Part shown: positions 54,101-64,000 of the stretch, one piece after another
Layout of the letters: every line of letters begins with the position of its first letter
How positions within the stretch are numbered: the first letter of the stretch is position 1
Program-made: the position numbers and the translations under genes
Source of the DNA: Nematostella vectensis
Lineage: Eukaryota; Cnidaria; Anthozoa; Actiniaria; Edwardsiidae
Length of the DNA: 64,000 nt
Assembly: GCF_932526225.1 (NCBI RefSeq)
Contig: NC_064037.1
Coordinates: forward strand, 13,715,703-13,779,702
Direction of reading: 5' to 3'
Notes under the pieces: generated by a model
Databases searched by the model: none
The model's input: only the letters and a program-made list of their open reading frames with translations
Told to the model about the DNA's origin: nothing

Positions 54101-57100
54101 ATCCTACGGGAGATGGGGGGCAAGCTAGACGCCGTAAGGTGAGTAAACCAAGAGACTACAGGCCAAAGGAGATCCTACGGGAGATGGAGGGCAAGCTAGA
54201 CGCCGTAAGGTGAGTAAACAAGGAGACTACAGGCGAAAGGAGATCCTACGGGAGATGGAGGGCAAGCTAGACGCCGTGAGGTGAGTAAACCAGAAGACTA
54301 CAGGCGAAAGGAGATCCTACGGGAGATGGAGGGCAAGCTAGACGCCGTGAGGTGAGTAAACCAGAAGACTACAGGCGAAAGGAGATCCTACGGGAGATGG
54401 AGGGCAAGCTAGACGCCGTAAGGTGAGTAAACCAGGAGACTACAGGCGAAAGAAGATCCTACGGGAGATGGGGGGCAAGCTAGACGCCGTAAGGTGAGTA
54501 AACAAGGAGACTACAGGCGAAAGGAGATCCTACGGGAGATGAGGGCAAGCTAGACGCCGTGAGGTGAGTAAACCAGAAGACTACAGGCGAAAGGAGATCC
54601 TACGGGAGATGGGGGGCAAGCTAGACGCCGTAAGGTGAGTAAACAAGGAGACTACAGGCGAAAGGAGATCCTACGGGAGATGAGGGCAAGCTAGACGCCG
54701 TAAGGTGAGTAAACCAGAAGACTACAGGCGAAAGAAGATCCTACGGGAGATGGGGGGCAAGCTAGACGCCGTAAGGTGAGTAAACAAGGAGACTACAGGC
54801 GAAAGGAGATCCTACGGGAGATGGAGGGCAAGCTAGACGCCGTAAGGTGAGTAAACCAAGAGACTACAGGCGAAAGGAGATCCTACGGGAGATGGAGGGC
54901 AAGCTAGACGCCGTAAGGTGAGTAAACCAAGAGACTACAGGCGAAAGGAGATCCTACGGGAGATGGAGGGCAAGCTAGACGCCGTAAGGTGAGTAAACCA
55001 AGAGACTACAGGCGAAAGGAGATCCTACGGGAGATGGAGGGCAAGCTAGACGCCGTAAGGTGAGTAAACCAGGAGACTACAGACGAAAGGAGATCCTACG
55101 GGAGATGGAGGGCAAGCTAGACGCCGTAAGGTGAGTAAACCAAGAGACTACAGGCAAAAGGAGATCCTACGGGAGATGGGGGGCAAGCTAGACGCCGTAA
55201 GGTGAGTAAACCAGGAGACTACAGGCGAAAGGAGATCCTACGGGAGATGGGGGGCAAGCTAGACGCCGTAAGGTGAGTAAACCAAGAGATTACAGGCGAA
55301 AGGAGATCCTACGGGAGATGGGGGGCAAGCTAGACGCCGTAAGGTGAGTAAACCAGAAGACTACAGACGAAAGGAGATACTACACGAGATGGAGGGCAAG
55401 CTAGACGCCGTAAGGTGAGTAAACCAGAAGACTACAGGCGAAAGGAGATCCTACGGGAGATGGAGGGCAAGCTAGACGCCGTAAGGTCAGTAAACCAGGA
55501 GACTACAGGCGAAAGGAGATCCTACGGGAGATGGAGGGCAAGCTAGACGCCGTAAGGTGAGTAAACCAGAAGACTACAGGCGAAAGGAGATCCTACGGGA
55601 GATGGAGGGCAAGCTAGACGCCGTAAGGTGAGTAAACAAGGAGACTACAGACGAAAGGAGATCCTACGGGAGATGGAGGGCAATCTAGATGCCGTAAGGT
55701 GAGTAAACCAGGAGACTACAGGCGAAAGGAGATCCTACGGGAGATGGAGGGCAAGCTAGACGCCGTAAGGTGAGTAAACCAGGAGACTACAGACGAAAGG
55801 AGATCCTACGGGAGATGGAGGGCAAGCTAGACGCCGTAAAGTGAGTAAACCAGGAGACTACAGACGAAAGGAGATCCTACGGGAGATGGAGGGCAAGCTA
55901 GACGCTGTAAGGTGAGTAAACCAGGAGACTACAGGCGAAAGGAGATCCTACGGGAGATGGAGGGCAAGCTAGACGCCGTAAGGTGAGTAAACCAGGAGAC
56001 TACAGGCGAAAGGAGATCCTACGGGAGATGGAGGGCAATCTAGATGCCGTAAGGTGAGTAAACCAGGAGACTACAGGCGAAAGGAGATCCTACGGGAGAT
56101 GGGGGGCAAGCTAGATGCCGTAAGGTGAGTAAACCAGGAGACTACAGGCGAAAGGAGATCCTACGGGAGATGGAGGGCAAGCTAGACGCCGTAAGGTGAG
56201 TAAACCAGGAGACTACAGACGAAAGGAGATCCTACGGGAGATGGAGGGCAAGCTAGACGCCGTAAAGTGAGTAAACCAGGAGACTACAGACGAAAGGAGA
56301 TCCTACGGGAGATGGAGGGCAAGCTAGACGCCGTAAAGTGAGTAAACCAGGAGACTACAGGCGAAAGGAGATCCTACGGGAGATGGAGGGCAAGCTAGAC
56401 ACCGTAAGGTCAGTAGAACAGGAGACCAGGAGTGGGTGAACAAGGAGTGCAAATTGAATTCAATGGATAAATTGATTCAATTTAATGGATTCAAGTAGAT
56501 TTAGTTAGCTTATTCTATCGTTTGCATCGATTTTTTGGGGCAGTAAAAGATGAGTTACACAAGCCGGCTCCAAATGTGAACATTTTTCTCTTCAGGTCAC
56601 GCACTGCCTTGTTGAACAGCACGTGCAAAAAAGAGCGGCGGATCCTCGAGCAAGTCAAGCCACGCATCGAGAAGCTCTTCAGTACCATCAAATGCGACCG
56701 CAACATAATCACGGAGATGCTGGGAGGCGGCGCGACCGTGACGGACTATAACATGATGCTGTACCTGGGCATCATGGAGCACAAGTGTAACGAACTCTTG
56801 CAGGTTACCACGCTACTCAAGGTCAAGAGCGCATCTGACGAGCAGAAGGAAGCACTGTGGGAGGCCCTGTTCGGACTAACGCCACTTCCGGCCCACGGCA
56901 ACCTGTCAATCAACGCGCCTCGCATTGAAGACGAGGCTGACCATCTGATGCAAGTGGCTCGATACAGTGAATACAAGCCGCTGACCAAGGAAGAGGTGGG
57001 CATCTTATTGCGCACGGTATTCGGGGTGGACTGGCAAGGCCTACAGGGGTTTCAGCCATGAAAGCGAAACAATTAAAACGATAAGGGCTTATACATTTAT

Positions 57101-60100
57101 GCTGGGACTTTTGTTATGTAATCATAGCTGTGTTTAGACTTTTGGAATCATATTGTGAAAAACCGTCCATTAAAAACAAATTGAGTCGTGCTAATGTCTT
57201 CTTATAGTTAACCCAAAGCAGGCAGCTTACCACTTCATTAGATAATTAGGAAAAAAAGTTGCAGCGAGCCTAAATCAAAATAGGTCATCATTATATGGCC
57301 TCTGACGTAGAGTTGATAATTGCCTAGAGTTAGAGCGGGGTTCGAATTATCCGAGTAGAAATGACTGAAAAAATATGTCCAAATTCAAAGGAAAGCGAAC
57401 GCATTTCGATTTAGCGAGGTTTTCTACGGCAGTACCTGTCTCGCTCGTTGAGTCCCAGCTGGGTGCACGCCATGGCGGAGAGCAAGCGGGGATGGTCACA
57501 TATCTTCTTCAGTACATTCAGCTCGGCGAGAGGTGAGCGCGTACTCATCAACATCTAGAAGGTAGAGAAGAGGAACTCATGCAAAGAAACTCCGGATATA
57601 AATTTATTATATAAAACTGCTGCAGTTAAGATTGACGAAAATATAACGATATACTGTAAAAGCGGTTGACGAAAATATTATGATATATAAGCGGTATGGT
57701 TTGTGACAATTTTTAATATATATGGTGAGCTTACAGCTCGTGTACTATACACGCGAAAACGTTCTACACCTTCTAGATGTTAAATTCTTGTCTTGTTTGG
57801 GAATAGCGTGTAGTAAATTTCTGTCATACTCTTTGGACGTATTTGATTATTTGGTTTAATCGACTCCCAAACGAGTCATGCATGTTGGATCCTTGTAGGT
57901 CGCGTACCAAAGATTTCGGCTATAATAATTATGCTTTATAACCGTGATATAATCCATTTTTTTCAAAGAGTATCGCACTAAAAAAATAATTTTAGGTAGG
58001 AGATGTGCAGGTAGACGCTACAAATTTCGAACCATACCCTAAAATATAACTGGAACTTTTAAAGTATACCTCTTTAACTCGTTCGAGTCCAAGAAAGTCC
58101 GAATATATCTTGAGCTGTGTGTCAGACATCTGTAGCCAGATGATGAGATCATTCTTACGCTTCAGACCCTCGGGGGCTCTAGACAAACAGACGGCAAGAA
58201 ATTAAGTGGAATGTTTGGACGAACACCAAGTAGAACCGCAAGCATGATGATGGTGATGATGGCTGATGATGGTGATGATAATGGTGATGATGATGATGAT
58301 GATGGGTGGTGATGATGGTGATTATGGGTGGTAATGATGGTGATGATGATGGCTGGTGATGATGATGATGATGATAATGGTTATGATGATGGGTGGTGTT
58401 GGTGGTGATGATGATGGGTGGTGGTGGTGATGATGATGATTATGATGGGTGGTGTTGGTGGTGCTGATGATGGGTGGTGTTGGTGGTGCTGATGATGGGT
58501 GGTGGTGGTGGTGATGATGATGGATGGTGTTGGTGGTGATGATGATGGGTGGTGATAGTGGTGATGATGATGGGTGGTGGTGGTGGTGATGATGATGGGT
58601 GGTGGTGGTGGTGATGATGGGTGGTGGTGGTGATGATGGTGATGGGTTCTGGTGGTGATGGGTTCTGGTGGTGATGATGATGATGGGTGGTGTTGGTGGT
58701 GGTGATGATGGGTGGTGGTGGTGATGATGATGATGGGTGGTGGTGGTGATGATGATGATGGGTGGTGGTGGTGATGATGATGATGGGTGTTGGTGGTGGT
58801 GATGATGGGTGGTGGTGGTGGTGATGATGATGGGTGGTGGTGGTGATGATGATGATGGGTGGTGGTGGTGGTGATGATAATGGGTGGTGGTGGTGATGAT
58901 GATGATGGGTGGTGGTGGTGGTGGTGATGATGGGTGGTGGTGGTGATGATGATGGGTGGTGGTGGTGGTGGTGATGATGGGTGGTGGTGTGGGTGGTGAT
59001 GATGATGATGGGTGGTGGTGGTGATGATGGTGATGGGTGGTGGTGGTGATGATGATGATGGGTGGTGGTGGTGATGATGATGATGGGTGGTGGTGGTGGT
59101 GATGATGATGGGTGGTGGTGGTGATGATGGGTGGTGGTGGTGGTGATGATGATGGGTGGTGGTGGTGGTGGTGATGATGGGTGGTGGTGTGGGTGGTGAT
59201 GATGATGATGGGTGGTGGTGGTGATGATGGTGATGGGTGGTGGTGGTGATGATGATGATGGGTGGTGGTGGTGGTGATGATGATGGGTGGTGGTGGTGAT
59301 GATGATGATGGGTGGTGGTGGTGGTGGTGATGATGGGTGGTGGTGGTGGTGATGATGATGGGTGGTGGTGGTGGTGGTGATGATGGGTGGTGGTGTGGGT
59401 GGTGATGATGATGATGGGTGGTGGTGGTGATGATGATGATGGGTGGTGTTGGTGGTGGTGATGATGGGTGGTGGTGATGATGATGGGTGGTGGTGGTGAT
59501 GATGATGGGTGGTGGTGGTGGTGGTGATGATGGGTGGTGGTGGTGATGATGGTGATGGGTGGTGGTGGTGATGGGTGGTGGTGGTGATGATGGTGATGGG
59601 TGGTGGTGGTGATGATGATGATGGGTGGTGGTGGTGGTGATGATGATGGGTGGTGGTGGTGATGATGATGATGATGATGATGGGTGGTGGTGGTGGTGAT
59701 GATGATGGGTGGTGATGATGATGATGATGATGGGTGGTGGTGATGATGGGTGGTGGTGGTGGTGATGATGGGTGGTGATGATGATGATGATGGGTGGTGT
59801 TGATGATGATGATGATGGGTGGTGGTGGTGATGATAATGATGGGTGGTGGTGGTGGTAATGATGATGGGTGGTGGGGGTGGTTATGATGATGGGTGGTGG
59901 TGGTGATGATGATGGGTGGTGGTGGTGATGATGATGGGTGGTGGTGATGATAATGGGTGGTGTTGGTGGTGATGATGATGGGTGGTGTTGGTGGTGATGA
60001 TGATGGGTGGTGTTGGTGGTGATGATGATGGGTGGTGGTGGTGGTGATGATGATGGGTGGTGGTGGTGATGATGATGATGGGTGGTGGTGATGGTGATGA

Positions 60101-63100
60101 TGGCTGGTGGTGTTGATGGCTGGTGATGATGATGATGGGTGGTGTCGGTGATGATGGGTGGTGGTAATGATGGTAATAATGACAATTATGGCATTGATGA
60201 TGATGATGATGGTAGTAATTATGATGGTAGTGGTGATGATGATGATAGTGGTGGTGGTGCAATGATAGAAAACAATGACGTAGGCGATGAAATTGATGAT
60301 GTTCATAATGACGGTCATGATGATGATGCTGATAATAATAATGACAACAAATAACAACAAACACAACTCAAACAAAGCATAAACAATAAATGGCAGCCAG
60401 AACATTACAATATGTAGCAACAACAAGAACACCAAAAAGACACAAAAAATGTTTTCACTTTGCCGAAGGCGTCCTTGTACCACCAACCATTATAACCATC
60501 ACCACCATCACCACCCCCCCCCCCAATCATTACCGTCATCACCAACACCATTACCATCACCACAAGCACACATCATTATCATCACCATCATCACCACCAC
60601 CACCCGGGCATCACCATCACCATCACCATCACAATCCAGCATCGACATCACACAGACTTTATTCTCACTTTGCAGAAGGCATCTTTGGGATGGACTGACT
60701 GCCATCTATCTGCTCCTCCCTCTCCTTGATAGTCCCTTCCTCCTCTTTCTTGGTGTTTTTCAGGACCATGGCCTTGGTGCGCCTCAGGAAGTGTGGTTGG
60801 ATCAATTTGCGTAGACTCTCAGCCATCTCCCCACCAATGCGTTTCTCATAAGCACTTGCATCTCTTTCGCGTGCCTAATAGTTTTGTCAAAGAATCCGAT
60901 GGATAAGCTCATGGGCTCTATGATAAAAGCACCACCTGGTCCAAACAATGTGAAAACTTACCCGAGTGATTGGACTCTCATATTCTTGTTTAAAGGTTTT
61001 ACTTGAGCCTAATAGCTGTCCTTGACAAGTAAAGTCAAATAGCGCCCACATTTCCTGCAAGAGGGTGGGGACATCAGGTCTATGCCTGTTACCTCTATAT
61101 ATACATTTACCAAACCATACTTTTAACAATCACACATTGACAGCAATAGACTGTCTCAGTGGTGGTGGTAGAGAGGGGCCTGCCCAAAAGCATTTTTTTT
61201 GTTAACAGTTATAAAACCACACCGTCATTTTACACTCCACACAATATAAAGTCACACAAAGTAATGAGATACTTTCAATGAAAGATTGTTTTCTAAAGCA
61301 TCAGATTTTTAAGTAAAAAAAAAAATTTTGCAGTAAATTTTAGAAACCTCCTCCAAACCTAAGACTAAGAACTCTACCTACCAGCTTCATGATGGGTGGT
61401 ACTTACCCGTAGGTTGTTCTGTATAGGGGTTCCAGTCAAGATAAAGTGGTGTTTTGCAGGGATGGCCCTCACGTTTTTACTTGTCTTGGTTACATTCTTG
61501 ATTTTATGCCCCTCATCTAATATAATATAATCCTGCAATAAAATGAGACAGATTGCTCAACTTTATGCAAACATAAACAGCATCTCAAATAAAAAAATTG
61601 GCCTGCAAGGATATTAAAAGTTTGACTAGTAATAAGTGCTTGGTTCCAAGTTGAGTTGGAATAACTGAAATAATTTGGGATAATTTAAAATAGTTTTTTG
61701 AACAATTGCTTTTTGTCCAAATTCCAAACCTTTTCTGACTATCAACAAAAGGACACATAACAATATGCAAAGCGAACATTTTAGAAAAAGCCTCACAAAA
61801 CCAAATACATATTCTGCCGTAACAAGATTGTTTCTTAAAGAATGTGGTGCTAAATTTACTTAGTATTGAGGAGTATCATACCCACTGGTAGTCCTTTCCA
61901 GTGCTTGTTTGGCTAAGTGCTTCATGGCTTGAAACGACCAGACCTTTTAGCAAAACAATTAGTCAATAACACAATGGTTGCCCAGACATCATTATAAAGA
62001 ATGGTAGAGAAAGAGTGAGGTTAGCCTTCAGCAAAGAGAGGGTGGAATGGAAGCAAAGGAAAGTCTCTATGTGTGTCACTAGACATGGAGATCATACAGG
62101 TAACAGGTGACATACAGTACCATATGTGGTCAAGCAAACTCCATTTTTGCGTTGAATTTTCTCAAGATTTTTCAAGCGCTCTCTTTTGTTGCTTCCATGG
62201 TATGGATATACACGAATGCCAGGTGCCCTGAGGTAGAGAAACGATAAACCGAGTTATAGAAGCATAAAGTTAACGATCATAATGTCTACAATACCTTGTT
62301 ATTATATACAGCTAGAATGCTATGCATGCTTTTATTTCTTGATTAGCAGGCCCTTATCCCTGTGCAGCTCACTCAAAAACAACACTTTGCTAAAAAAAAA
62401 ACCTCTCTCAAAACGCTGTATGAAAAATATATTATTGACCTTGTTTGCATCATTCTTGTACACACTACAGAGAGATCACTTGGTCTTCTCTCCCATTTGT
62501 ATATACTGTATTTATCAGCACATAGTTAATATAATCAGCAGAAGTATCTTTTATGACCTAACAATCTGCTGCAAGATTTTCCCAGTGTAAATCATATACT
62601 ATTTTACTATCACTTCAAAGTCTATAGACCTTGTGATAATTTACTTACCACTTTTTGAATTCTTTCTCCCAGTTTGTTATGAGAGATACAGGCATGACAA
62701 TGAGTGCTGACTTAATAAGCTCAGAGTCGAACATACCAGCCAAGAATGCAATCACTTGAATAGTTTTACCCAGCCTGTGAAAAAAAAAGCATTTTCTAAT
62801 CGTAAAACCAATAGTTTTGAACTAAAGAATTGTACAGTAGGGCTTTAAATGTTTGTTAAATTACCAAAGGACCAAATTATCATTCAAATACATTGTTTCA
62901 GTGAGTATCCTTATGCAAACCAAAATTAAAGTCCATATTATACTGTACAGACACAAAGAACGTCTGCGCGGGAGACTACAGAAATGATAGATTTGGTAGA
63001 TTCACTATATTTTCATCTTGTATTTCGTAATGGATCCCATATAACATGCCTTTGTGTTAATAACTCAAATCTATAATGTTGATGCATTTTGGTCAACCTT

Positions 63101-63944
63101 CGAAAAAAGGGTGTGAGCTTGAAGGACCCATCTACTCATTTGTGAAGTAGATCGAGATATTGCTGAAGATTTTTTGTGCTGTTAAAAGTTTTTCTGTCAT
63201 CTTTATTTATTAACCTGGTAGTCAACTGTATTATTTAATTTCATAAACAAACCTTCAAAATTTAGCAAACATCTTATAGTTTGAGTTATTTTTGCATTTT
63301 GCGCATGCTCTGCAAGTGCAATCAAGAATCACAACATTCCAACAAGCGCGCACTGTTTTTGAAAGCTACTACAAAACAATTTTTTTTTCGTATATCATTC
63401 TCTACTTTAAATGGTGTTTACTTTATCGTGGGTGATACAATTTTCCTGCCAAAACTTGAAATTATACACTCGATTCAATCTCTGTAGAAAATTCAAATTT
63501 CAATCAAATTCAATTCCTATTTCAGAATTTAAAAGCTTATTTATCTGCTTTCTTTTGGCAAATTGCTAAAAGTGAAAGGTTATAAGAACTTTGAATAGAA
63601 AAAAAACACAGCAGAACCTGGTTCTAAAGACACTTTGCTTACACACAAGAGGGCCTTTATACATGACCTCCTCCACACATTTCTTGCTAAGCTCATGGGA
63701 TGTACATAAAGCTCTTTTATTTTTACCCCATGTCATCTCCTAAAATCCCTCCTTGATTCCTGTTGTAGAGTTTCCAAAACCAGAGCAAACCCTCCTTCTG
63801 GTAAGGATACAAGGCAGTGCTGAGCTCTCTTGCAAGCAGGAAACCATCACCAATATCATCTCTTCCATCATCGTCTTCTCCCTCTTCCTCTTCTGCTTCA
63901 TCACCTTCATTCTCCTCTTGTTTCTCATATTCTTTTATAAACTC
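39057..63944 (-). CDS. ERCC6L: ERCC6L/PICH-like SNF2 DNA translocase, 20 exons, 5' end beyond window
   Basis: Exons (minus): 63944-63727, 62774-62649, 62227-62121, 61943-61882, 61532-61407, 61054-60962, 60874-60669, 58178-58070, 57554-57436, 48485-48269, 47810-47697, 47072-47024, 46086-46041, 45849-45706, 45335-45187, 44730-44624, 43941-43675, 42376-42165, 41916-40048, 39195-39057; total 4479 nt in phase. ATPase motifs run in order: [32 protein letters not shown] (Walker A), [13 protein letters not shown] (DEGH box), [64 protein letters not shown] and [20 protein letters not shown]. After the motor come [14 protein letters not shown] and [10 protein letters not shown], typical of PICH, then a disordered tail with SUMO-interaction-like and acidic repeats and a C-terminal TPR-like exon. 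PICH binds and extends ultrafine anaphase DNA bridges with topoisomerase II partners. The N-terminal TPR is presumably beyond 64000. Confidence 0.93.
40048..42376 (-). CDS. ERCC6L: Regulatory tail exons of the ERCC6L-like gene
   Basis: Exon 42376-42165 contains two SUMO-interaction-like motifs, [10 protein letters not shown] (about 42331-42350) and SDVIDLSDQ (about 42236-42258), separated by a Ser/Pro-rich spacer. Exon 41916-40048 (622 codons) is Ser/Asp/Glu-rich, with basic patches ([29 protein letters not shown]) and an acidic repeat at about 40380-40690 whose 14-residue unit is [14 protein letters not shown]. Vertebrate PICH has a comparable long disordered, SUMO-binding, phosphorylated tail; sequence similarity there is low, so the match is by architecture. 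Confidence 0.85.
42610..42691. repeat. Near-perfect 38-bp-arm hairpin
   Basis: caacactaggttggaatggt on the left and accatttcaacctagtgttt on the right, with outer ends atcaggaaaatga and tcatttccctgat, separated by about 6 bp. It probably is a miniature foldback element in an ERCC6L intron. Confidence 0.8.
42713..43329. mobile_element. MITE-like element with long inverted ends
   Basis: attcatagatcc (42715) is inverted as ggatctatgaat (43318). The arms extend inward through cgcgcgcacgaatagccaat and tcccacaaatgtcccac, paralleled on the right by gtgggactttcgtgggacat and gatattcgtgcgcgcg. There is no transposase frame. Confidence 0.8.
43398..43640. mobile_element. MITE-like element, 27-bp terminal inverted repeats
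   Basis: gccgtattgtcaccagttta at 43398 is inverted at 43614-43640 (taaactggtgacaatgcggc). Relatives are at 48678-48870 and 28486-28703. Its right end is only about 35 bp from the donor of ERCC6L exon 43941-43675. Confidence 0.85.
44624..48485 (-). CDS. ERCC6L: Helicase C-lobe exons of the ERCC6L-like gene
   Basis: Seven exons cover motifs [24 protein letters not shown], the FSQSR motif, RIDGT, LLTTQVGGVG, the [15 protein letters not shown] motif and AYRIGQKK with the arginine finger. [20 protein letters not shown] and [12 protein letters not shown] follow, as in vertebrate ERCC6L. Two donors use gtcagt or gtaacc. Two introns are filled with short tandem repeats. Confidence 0.9.
46128..46510. 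repeat. 24-bp minisatellite, about 16 copies
   Basis: The unit gaccaaccgacggactgact plus agcc lies in the ERCC6L intron between exons 47072-47024 and 46086-46041. Its length is a multiple of 3, so false open frames appear on both strands. Confidence 0.95.
47273..47533. mobile_element. Inverted-repeat element with 49-bp arms
   Basis: attgcgtcgagttgataggc and gaacagcatgctggga on the left are inverted on the right (tcccagcatgctgttcgctt, atcaactcgacacaat). The outer ends acgttgcgcggg and ccccgtgcaacgt also pair. A MITE-like insertion in an ERCC6L intron. Confidence 0.8.
47870..48235. repeat. About 30-bp degenerate tandem repeat
   Basis: gcgcgcatcacgcgaaaaca followed by agcacacata recurs about 12 times with variation, in the ERCC6L intron between exons 48485-48269 and 47810-47697. 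Confidence 0.9.
48644..48908. mobile_element. Element with 43-bp inverted ends, related to 43398-43640
   Basis: aatttgaaaactgagagatg and ttattcttaaagccgcagtg at the left pair with cactgcggctttaagaataa-type sequence at the right (48862-48908). The core (gtttactt, ccgttttccgttaaaaatcg) matches the 43398 and 28486 copies. Confidence 0.8.
49446..57061 (+). CDS. ODAD1/CCDC63-like outer dynein arm docking subunit, five exons, 535 aa
   Basis: Exons 49446-49733, 49924-50186, 50435-50753, 51453-51724, 56596-57061 total 1608 nt in one frame. The product is coiled coil almost throughout ([20 protein letters not shown] at the start). The diagnostic segment is [14 protein letters not shown] then [19 protein letters not shown], nearly the family consensus of ODAD1 (CCDC114) and CCDC63, the DC2-type subunits that anchor outer dynein arms on ciliary doublet microtubules. 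The C-terminal exon carries [16 protein letters not shown] and [19 protein letters not shown]. Exon 2 ends in an AG-gtcagg donor chosen because phase demands it. Exon 4 ends [12 protein letters not shown]; its end and donor are copied some 66 more times across the following 4.87 kb intron. The gene lies entirely inside an ERCC6L intron on the other strand. Confidence 0.9.
51654..56410 (+). repeat. 71-bp tandem array, about 67 copies of an exon end plus 5' splice site
   Basis: Each unit is gcgaaaggagatcctacggg then agatggagggcaagctagac and gccgtaag (48 nt, copy of the end of exon 4), followed by gtgagtaaaccaggagactacag (23 nt). Donors recur every 71 bp, the first (real) at 51725, the last at 56409. 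Identity is very high; variants include agctcc, gtcagt, gtaaagtgagt and one-base deletions in tgagggc (near 54541 and 54682). It fills the last intron of the ODAD1-like gene. Confidence 0.97.
57436..63944 (-). CDS. ERCC6L: Helicase N-lobe exons of the ERCC6L-like gene
   Basis: Nine exons carry an acidic lead-in ([16 protein letters not shown]), motifs I (GLGKT split by the 62774 acceptor), Ia and Ib ([23 protein letters not shown]), II (DEGH), III (TGTPIQNN) and the PICH-specific stretch [14 protein letters not shown]. Then come [11 protein letters not shown] and the linker [20 protein letters not shown] and [20 protein letters not shown]. The donor at 63727 splits Gly-Leu of the Walker A motif. 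The last intron of this block is almost 9 kb and houses the ODAD1-like gene. Confidence 0.92.
58240..60350. repeat. Trinucleotide-type array, (GAT)n and (GGT)n interspersed
   Basis: About 2.1 kb of gatgatgatgggtggtggtg variants in the ERCC6L intron between exons 60874-60669 and 58178-58070, with a short CAC/CAT-rich tract at 60490-60640. The long His/Ser/Pro/Thr frames on the minus strand are artefacts of the stop-free repeat. Confidence 0.97.
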
Positions 63945-64000
63945 CTGATGGGGGAAATTGTTATTAATGCCAGGATGTTATTCAGAGGCAATTATACATA

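Noticed and set aside
51654-56410. Could the 71-bp array be a CRISPR array or a coding tandem-repeat domain?
   Set aside because: There are no variable spacers and the setting is eukaryotic; direct reading through a unit meets TGA at the donor (GTA AGG TGA), so it is not continuous coding sequence.
58381-60486. 701- and 581-codon minus-strand frames rich in His, Ser, Pro, Thr
   Set aside because: Products of the GAT/GGT trinucleotide array in an ERCC6L intron, open in more than one frame.

Overview
The window looks like nuclear DNA of an early-branching animal, most likely an anthozoan cnidarian such as a sea anemone. The reasons are short-exon genes with GT-AG introns for animal families (T-box factor, outer-dynein-arm docking subunit, PICH-type helicase, UNC93, p47phox/Tks-type adaptor), AT-rich spacers, and many short inverted-repeat elements and minisatellites. 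The lineage is my inference; the gene families come from reading conserved motifs. No bacterial features, CRISPR arrays or rRNA genes were seen.

Layout. (1) 1-11894, minus strand: a PX-SH3 adaptor gene (11 exons, running off the left edge) with a 5.5 kb 29-bp minisatellite in one intron. (2) 11.9-18.3 kb: non-coding DNA with dispersed repeats, a broken Ty3/gypsy relic and an inverted-repeat element. (3) 18335-21354, plus strand: a UNC93A-like membrane protein, four exons, last exon not found. (4) 21.5-24.4 kb: a decayed second copy of the PX-SH3 gene with its own satellite. (5) 25391-26168: an element with perfect 23-bp inverted ends. (6) 26619-30245, minus: a divergent T-box factor. (7) 32957-37804, plus: a GLT1D1-like glycosyltransferase. 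(8) 39057-63944, minus: an ERCC6L/PICH-like SNF2 helicase (20 exons seen, running off the right edge). (9) 49446-57061, plus: an ODAD1/CCDC63-like coiled-coil gene nested in one intron of the helicase, antisense to it.

The exon joins below were worked out by hand. In every gene the reading phase matches across all proposed introns. The visible coding lengths are whole codons for the T-box (460 aa), ODAD1-like (535 aa) and helicase (1492 aa visible) models.

The most striking pattern is that tandem repeats in this window often sit exactly on exon-intron boundaries and copy the splice site along with a piece of exon. It occurs at six junctions in four unrelated genes: the SH3 exon acceptor (56 bp), UNC93A exon 2 acceptor (about 57 bp), exon 3 donor (82 bp) and exon 4 acceptor (about 100 bp), a GLT1D1-like acceptor (about 30 bp), and above all a donor array of about 67 copies of 71 bp in the ODAD1-like gene. 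In that array each unit carries a frame-preserving 48-nt exon-like core and a good 5' splice site.
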